This document shows positions 50,401-59,400 of a DNA stretch of 64,000 bases, in pieces (the stretch's first letter is position 1; each line of letters opens with the position of its first letter). The position numbers and the translations under genes are program-made. The stretch spans positions 25,742,184 to 25,806,183 of the forward strand of contig CAIIXF020000012.1 in assembly GCA_903813345.2 (NCBI GenBank), given 5' to 3'. The notes beneath the pieces are model-generated. The model saw only the letters and a list, made by a program, of their open reading frames with translations, had not been told where the DNA came from and made no database searches. The stretch comes from Owenia fusiformis (taxonomy: Eukaryota > Annelida > Polychaeta > Sabellida > Oweniidae).

Positions 50401-53400
50401 CACATCAGGTCAGCAGGAGATGCATGACCTGCTTGTGCGTCTTCTAGAGCTGTTTGTTCAGCTTGGGCTGGAGGGCAAGAGGGCCTGTGAAAGAGCACCA
50501 GGGGCCCTGAAGGCATCAAGCAGTGCGGGTAACTTAGGTGTACTCATACCAGTTATTGCATTGGTAAGTGTTATATTATGTTGTCATCTTGTGTTGATGG
50601 GTGGTTGGTTAGGTTGGGCTAGAAATCTTGTCGAGAAGACCATTCACCTGTTTAACTGAAAGCATCTACTCGTGTCATGATCGAGATTTTAGGCATGCTA
50701 GGTTATAATAAGGCACCCATTTTGAAATTCAAGACTTTCCATCCCATTATGTCTCTTTTTGTCAAATCAGAATAAGTATAAAACATGTGCATTAACTTTT
50801 AAATGGTCAACTTTATGTCAGTATAAGGATAGTCACAATTCAATATCTCCCAAAATCACTAATTTAATATTTGGCCTCCTTTTGTCAATAATTCGCTCAC
50901 AATAATTTACAAATCCTTCATAGTATGTCCCATAATTTCAGCTGACACGCAGGATGCCACCTATAAAAGATCAAAAGCCTCGTCTTCAGAAACTATTCCG
51001 TGATTTCTGGCTGTACTGTGTTGTCATGGGATTTGCAGTGGAAGATTCTGGTAAGTGAATTACTTTCTTTGCTTCAGGACCTGCTTGCTAGACTCGTTAC
51101 ATTGTACATTGACCCCCCCCCCCCCCCACCCTCATTGACATCAAATGGAACTAAGACTCCCAAGTGAACAATACCTTGAATTGCTAGGCTTACTACTTTT
51201 TATGTTGACCCCTTATCAAATGTATCTAAGCACTGGCTGTTTTCTGTATAACAGTGTCAAGATATAGGGACAGAAAATATTCTAGCATAGTAAGAGCATT
51301 CAATATACAGTTAGCAAGTGTAACACAGGCCTTGAGTTTATTGATTTTCTCCCTATATCATGACATGTATATTTCTGTAATAATGGTCAGATCCATTCTA
51401 TGGGGCCATTGATAACAGTAGTTTGCTCCATTTGGCATGGCTGCTACTTATGTTAGCCCATTGAATGGTACCATTTTTGAGAAAATATTGACTTTAGTTG
51501 GACAAGAAATCATTTTGTGGAATCTTGGTTGGTCGAGTTAAATTATCAAAAAGTTTATGGAACTGTTTCCAAAAATACATTCTGATCAAGTTTAAAAAAC
51601 TAATTTATACTGGCATTGTCAATATTGCAGCTTAATATAAAAGTGCATATACATTACATTTATAGGTTTGTGGCCCCAGGAATGGTACGAAGGGGTATGT
51701 GAGATAGCTACAAAATCCCCACTCTTGATATCAAAGGAGCATCTACGTGCAGCCCTCACATACAATTCTGCATTGAAAAATGACAGTGTAGCACCCGTAA
51801 GTACAATTCTTTGCAATTAATTCTCAGCTATGTTTTTCTGCTGTGGAAGTTGGCCACGAAGAATAAAAAACGTTATATAATAAATGATAGGATAATTTAA
51901 TGCTTTTTCAAAGCCAGGGGTGTAAATATTGGGTCATTCAACAAAAGTGGGCACTTTGTTCTCCATTAGATACAATATGAAAATTATACTTTTTCCTTCC
52001 TTAGATATACTCAAAATTGCATTGAAGCTATGCTTTATACTTCACAAATTATGAAAATAAGAATAAAGGGATTTAGTGATGGTGTCAGGATGCCAACATT
52101 TGCAGTAAAATGATGTAAATTTCATTAGGGGAGGGGGTAAATGATGATTTTCATGAGTGAATTATGTTGATTTTTGTAAATGAAATTAAAATCAAATTTT
52201 CAAATGCTGTTATATGGAGGAGGAAGTTAATCCATGATGACATTGCTTTTCCAAACATTGGACAGCATCTCTTAATTTGACAAAAAACATCACTTTGAAT
52301 TTTGCTACTGAGAGACAAATTAAGCCCATAGTTAATCAATCAATTGAGTACTCCCCTAAACACATTGTTTTACTTTCCTTATTCCCACTTAGTCATTTGA
52401 TTGTCTTTTGAAACTTTCTTTGCTTTTCAGTTCTTATTTTCTATTTAGACATTTTGATAAATTATTTTTCTTAAAGGCCCCATGTAAAGTTTAAGAGCTT
52501 TGCTATAGCCTTTACTTCTCACTGGAGTCTATTTTTTGAGGGGATTTTAATAGATTTGCTAATATTCAGCCACTAAAGGACTTAGACTCTTCTGAGCATA
52601 TTTTTCGACCTGAAGAACTTTGATTTAATTGTAAATGTATTTATTTCAATTTACTATGATTTTCATCTTTTCTGAAAAAGGTCGGGCTAAATTCCATTGA
52701 CAATTTTCAAACATTGATTCACTCTTAAGAGTCACAATTGTAAGGTTAAATTACAATAACCATGTTAACGAGACCATCTAATTGGCATGGCAATGGAGTT
52801 TACATTATCTGATAATTCAGGAAATAAAGTAACTGTTGTGAGCTGAAGTCTCCATAATAGAAATTAGAATATGCTAGCCCGACCAAATCTACCACTGCCA
52901 TCTATGTTAGACTATGTATCCATCTGTATATAGCAAGTCCCCTATTTTTCCCAAATCTTTATTTTTCGTCATGTGTTTCTTCTAGAATGAAACTGAGCTC
53001 CTGTTGTTTCACCCCACGTACTATGAAAGTAACGTCATGTATTTGGTACATAAATCAAAAGTCGAGGTTTGTAATATGTTAAATGCAAAGCTTTCGGATA
53101 TTTATATATAGCTTTTTTCGCCATTCTTAATTAATTAATACACACTTTTCCATTGTTATTATTAATTTCCTTGGGATCATGTGTTTCTTGATTTTTGAAA
53201 CCCTTGCCTTTTCTGTGACACCTCTCATGATTGGATAGAATCTGATTTAAGGCAGAGAAATAGAATGTTCCTTTGTCGGGTGTTGAGACAATGGCTTGAT
53301 GGGTGGTGGCCACCTATAGGCAAAAACAAGAACTGTTCATGAACTATTTGAGAATATTTCATGAACATATTCTTGAACTGGCAAGCATTGGATCATTGGG

Positions 53401-56400
53401 AATATTTGGATTTCACAGAGTTCTTAAAAATCACAGTTAAAGAATGTAAAAGATGTAAAGGACAATTTTTGCTGTCATCATTCTTCGTCATGACCTGCCC
53501 AATTTCTGAAATTCCAGAATAATTCATTGATCTTTAAAGCAAAGAATTGAAACATAGATAAATATATAATATCAGGATTCCGGAAAACATTGTATGGATT
53601 TCAAAACAATTGCTTCCAATAGTTTACACTCCCTTGGAATCTCATTCCTTTAGATACATGAAAATTAATGAAGTCACCAAATACAGTTGAACTGTAGTGT
53701 ATTAAAGGGCCATTGTCAACATCTGTGTTCTGTAATTCTGATTCTGAATTTCCCCATAATGCAAAACAATTTTAATCCTAGTTTTATGCAGCGTGCGCTC
53801 AGTAGCCTAATAGCTAATGCTTTTCGATATGATCTAAAGCTTGAAAAAGTACTATTGATGGCAAAAGTTAAAATCATTATGAATTGAAAAAAAATATGGT
53901 CAATTATGACCAGAATTACAGACAATGTCCCTTTAAACTTAGTACTAAGATGGCACTATTGTACAGGAATAGCATATTTCACTTCACTCGATAGCGTAAA
54001 TAGAGAAGGTTCCCTTGTTTTTAATAAATTATGGATGCATGGGTTCACTTTCCTCCTCTTATGGATGAACTTTATATTTCTCTATTTCTCACCCTTTCCC
54101 TTGTCCTAAGATCAGTCTTATCTATATCTTTCCTTTGTCTAGATCAATCTTTCTACCTTTCTTATAAACATCTTTGATCTATCATATGGATATACATTTT
54201 TGCAACCATTTATGTATGTTATGGTTAAGATTGTATGTGTTACAGTTAAGATTGTATGCGTTACATTTTGTATTATATGTGCTACATTTAAGATTGTATG
54301 CTTTGTACTCTTCTATGTTATTACAATATTACGTGTAGTTTCTTGTAATTGTTATAAGTACATTTAATATACATCTTATATGCTTATTTGACCAACAGTG
54401 CACATTTGCGCCTATACAAGCTATTGCCAGGGGGCTGAAGGGTTTGTACCCCCTGTGGTCTTTGGATCAACAAAAAACATCATTTTCGGCATTTGAATTT
54501 CATTCTAAAAAGAGGCATTATTTTAGTGAAAATTTGGCTTTATATTTTACAGGATTTGAATGAATCCTCTCGCCATTATTTAAAATGTCAAAATAAAAAT
54601 GAAAAAAATGTTGACAAAAAGAAAAAATAATCCTCCACACAAAATCCAGGAGGGAAAAGTGCATGTGCTACAACTATGATTGTGTGACATTAGTGTTTCA
54701 TTTAAGAACCTTATGTTAAATTTTAACTACATTTTAAATGACATGTGTTCAACTAAGATTAGATTTATAAGATTGCTAAAGGGTTTGTTCCAAATTTTGA
54801 CAATTGTGAAATGAACTTTGAAACTGTTGATTTGTCATTCACTTGAATTTCACTCAATAAAAACATTTTTCAGGTCTGGGGGGTTCAAATTTGACAAGTT
54901 TTGCCCAAAGTCACTTAAAAAGTCCTCAAAGTGGTGTAAAAGTTGCATGATTTTGAAAAAAGATTTTGGTCACTGTCAACATTTGGAAATCAACCCTAAA
55001 TCAGATGATAGTATATCATATGTAACATATTGACAGTTCGACCTATCCTTTGTTTTCTGTCTAGTTAAGAATGTGTTTGGAATAGTTTCTTTGTAATATG
55101 TGATTGTAGGAACATTTTCTTTGTAACATGTGATTGTAGGTATAGTTTCTTTGTAACATGTGATTGAAGGAATAGTTTCTTTGTAACATATGATTAAAGG
55201 AATAGTTTCTTTGTAACATGTGATTGTAGGGACATTTTCTTTGTAACATGTGATTAAAGGAACATTTTCTTTGTAACATGTGATTAAAGGAACATTTTCT
55301 TTGTAACATGTGATTAAAGGAACATTTTCTTTGTAACATGTGATTAAAGGAACATTTTCTTTGTAACATGTGATTAAAGGAACATTTTCTTTGTAACATG
55401 TGATTGTAGGGAGAACTGAATGAGTTGAGATTGAGTATATGTAATCTACTAGAACACCCTACTGATGTGGTCCCCCTCGTGAACAAACTCAGCTTTTCAC
55501 AGTGCACATACCTTCTCTCAGTATACAGGCTAGAAACGCTAAGGTATTGTTATTATACAGGGTGTTTTGTAATGACCTTACCTCACCCACAGTCAAGCAA
55601 ATATTTTTATTTTTCTCAGCATTACTGAGTCCAGAATTAAACAAGCTTTCATATGATGTATAACACATGGGGTTAAGCTATCAAGGATTGGGTGTTGATG
55701 GGAAGGTCATTATGAAACACTGTGTATTTTAGCACACAATGAATTCATGTACATCTCCTAATGATAAGATTAATGGTTGAATCGGAGACAAAATTACAAG
55801 CAACATTTCCATTTCCAAAAATGAACAAAAAATGAAAAAATCTAATCTCTACCTTTTGAAATATCTGAAAAAGATATGTGACACCTAAATGAACTGAGCA
55901 ATTATGTGGATTTTAACTTGATCTCATGATTCTGTTGATACTGTGAGTTAGCTAGGTGGTAGCATAGCAAAGGCATGGACTATATGTGTCTGAGCCGACT
56001 TGGCAGTCATTTCGGCTCCACGCAGATCTTAAAATGCTCACGTTACGTTGAGTTCTGGTTACAACCTGTGAGTTATTTGAAATTAAGATTTAGAATTTGT
56101 GAGTTCTTCAAAGTCAGAAAAATCCAGATTTATATGCCAAATGTAAATACCGGTAAATCTTCATCTGACCAAATTTTACCGAGAACACAATGAAACATAA
56201 TGCAATGGATTTTTGGAAAATAGTTAAGAAAAGTTACACTGAATCAAATTCTACATTGCACTCATGTATACATATCTCCATGTGCATAAAAAATTAGAAA
56301 TTGATATCATTTTTGCAAGGATGTAATGTATTGTTTTAGGGTGGCCCATTCCCCAGAGAAAGACGCATTCCATAACATATTCCATTATCTTGAAGATGAC

Positions 56401-59400
56401 ACCATTATCAAAGACAAAGCTGGTAAGATATCCCATAATGCACTTCTCTAAAAGCAGACGATTCATTTGATTAAAAATCATGCATTTTCAGTTTTGCCAG
56501 ATATATTGAATAACTTATATTTAAGATACAGTTAATGCGTCTGTAATGCCTCCACTGTTGGTGCTTTGTATAGACATGTAGCTTAATTTATTGTATGTTA
56601 TGGAAAATTTTGCATTAATTAATAAAAGGTGAAGAAGTCTGTATTTTCAATATGTGTAATTTCAAGGTATGTGGCAATGTATATTAGCAGTAGGAGACCG
56701 GGCATTTAAGATGTTCCTCAACTCTATGTCAGAAATGGTAAGTTATGTAACCAATCAAATCCAGCCAAGATTAGTAATATACTGTATAACATGAAATATT
56801 GCCGTTGAAATAAAGTTGCCGAATGTTAAACAGAAACGGCAACATAAAATTTGGCAATATAATTAAGTAATTGAAGATCGATCTTAGTGGGAGATAATAT
56901 GGAAGTTGTCTAACGTGCGTCAACTTACTGTAATAGGGTAATTTTCGAACGAGTATCAACGATAAAATCGAAGCTTTAATCCCCAGCATAATATTACAAT
57001 AAAAAGTTATTAATAAAAATGTTGCAGTTAAAATGCATGCAGTAAAATCTATAAAATATTAAAAGGATTGTCATGTTAAAGAGTTAAAATGTCAGAAGAT
57101 CTAATTGTATCCAAGTGCTTTGGAAATCCCAGTATTAAAAGTTTTTAATCCCAATATTAAACGTTTTAATCCTGGTATTAATTTTCCTGAGTCTATCGAA
57201 TGCAGGTATTATGTGAATAAATCACTCGAATTGTCACTCATAATGTCAGGATGTCAGGTTTTCTGAGTCAGTCAAATGAAGGTGATTAAAATTAGGGGTG
57301 TCAGCGTAGCAATATTTTATTTGGCTTTACATTTAGGGGTGTCAGGTCGGCAAACTTTTATTCGGCAATAACAATTTTAATCCAATTCAGAAAATAAAGC
57401 ATCCGGGATTTAATACATGTTATACAGTATCCCATAATGCACTTCTTTAAAAGCAGACGGATTCATCAACTTCAGATTCAGACAAATAATTATGTGGCTT
57501 GATTTGGAATGAGACAATATTTATTATATTATATATTATTGTAACCAAACCACCCGAAACACAAATAAGTTGTCGAGAAATCTCATAGGAACACAGTTCA
57601 TAGACATTACTACAGTTAAACCAGACATACTGTTAAACCAGACATAATTTACTTTCATTTATTACTTTCAGCCAAAAACTGAGGCAAAAACAACTGAGTT
57701 AGAAATGCACGCTCAGTTCCTATTGGTCAAATTCAATCATGTACACAGACCTATTCGAAGAGTGGCGGACAAGTATCTCTCCCAACTCGTTGACAAGTAA
57801 GGAACATCACAAATAATATATATGACAGCATTTTTGCGCAATTTGTATGAAATATATTAATTACATGTTTACAATTAGTGTTGTCGCGATGTGCCATAAT
57901 CGTACATCGATGCATCGGCAATTTTCAGGAGTGAACATCGATGCACATCGCGATGTACATCGAGAAAAAGTCCGAGAAAAGTGCACTGAAATACCGAACG
58001 CTAATGCACTAAAATACCGAACAGAACAAATTAATAAGAGTACGCTGGTACATCCGGGAACTTCTAGTAACGGTGAAATGAAAGTAAAAGTAATTTTTTT
58101 AGATTAATGGTTCATTTCGACTAGCTAAAGCAGTTTTAAAGCAAAAGAATATCAGAAAACATTGGAAAATGAAATAATTCATGAGAAAGGTAAGCGATTT
58201 GCGTCAAAATAAGATAAGAAAGGGTGATTTTTAGCAAATTAATTATTTTTTAAAAACATCGATGTTTTGTTTCAGACATCGATGCATCGCCAGAATCAGC
58301 TTTGGCGATGTATATCGCGATGTATCGATTAATCGCGACAACACTATTTACAATCGTATTATATAAAATTGTAGGAAATTAATTCTTTATCCATTTCCTT
58401 ATCAGGATTATGATTTGAAAGAATAATAGAATACATATCAAGTAATTTTACTTAGAACTATTTTTCTACTTGTTCATTATATTAACAGGTTTATCACTAA
58501 TTTAATTTGGTACTAAATTAGTATTAATTTGGTACTTACAATTTTAGTACTTATGTGCCATTTTAATTAGCACTATTCCCTATAATTCATTTATTAATCT
58601 GTATTGTCTGTTACAGGTTCCCACATTTGTTGTGGAGTGGGGTTGTATTGAAGACTGTACTAGATGTTCTACAGATACTCTCCCAGTCACTACAAATGGT
58701 ACGATATATTCTACTAAACTAATTAAGCTACTATTTTAACATGTACAAGTACATATTTAACACTTGTGGTATTTAACACTTGTAGTGTACACATCCACCT
58801 GCCCCCACCTCCAATATTCTTATACAATGCATTCTTTCGACTTGAGAATTACCACACTTTTATACAGTTACATGACTATGTTCAATCGAAAAATATCTGC
58901 ATTCATATTTTTGTAAAATCTTGATTCCTCATTCCTAGCTACAGTCATGAATATATGACAAAAAAGGCTCAAAGTTTTAGGCACTGGGTCCCTTTAAGTA
59001 TAATCCATTTTTATTATTAGGACCCCCATGCGGAGACCCCCCAGATTGCTGTACCTGGCACGCCATACAGTCTCCGGTTCATGGACAATATGTCAGTAAG
59101 AGAAAGCACTGTAAAAGACTTTGCTGCACGGAGCGTCGGCATACTGCAAGAGTCGATGAAATGGGCCCCGAATGCCACTAGGAGCCATTTGATGGAATAT
59201 CTGAGGGTTCAAAGTCTAACGCAACATAGCGGGCTTGCCCTTGCTACTGAGTCAGTACTCAAGTATGCAGGTTATAATAAATCCAGTGCACCTCTGGGGG
59301 TAAGCTCATATCTTATTTTATATCAAATATTATATCTTTGATAACACTTTACCCCCTTTTTGAAATATTTCAGAGTGTAACTCATAGAGACCCCATTGTT

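Noticed and set aside
55061-55507. 148-codon minus-strand protein with [10 protein letters not shown] repeats
   Set aside because: It is the antisense of the 30-bp acceptor array plus exon 18.
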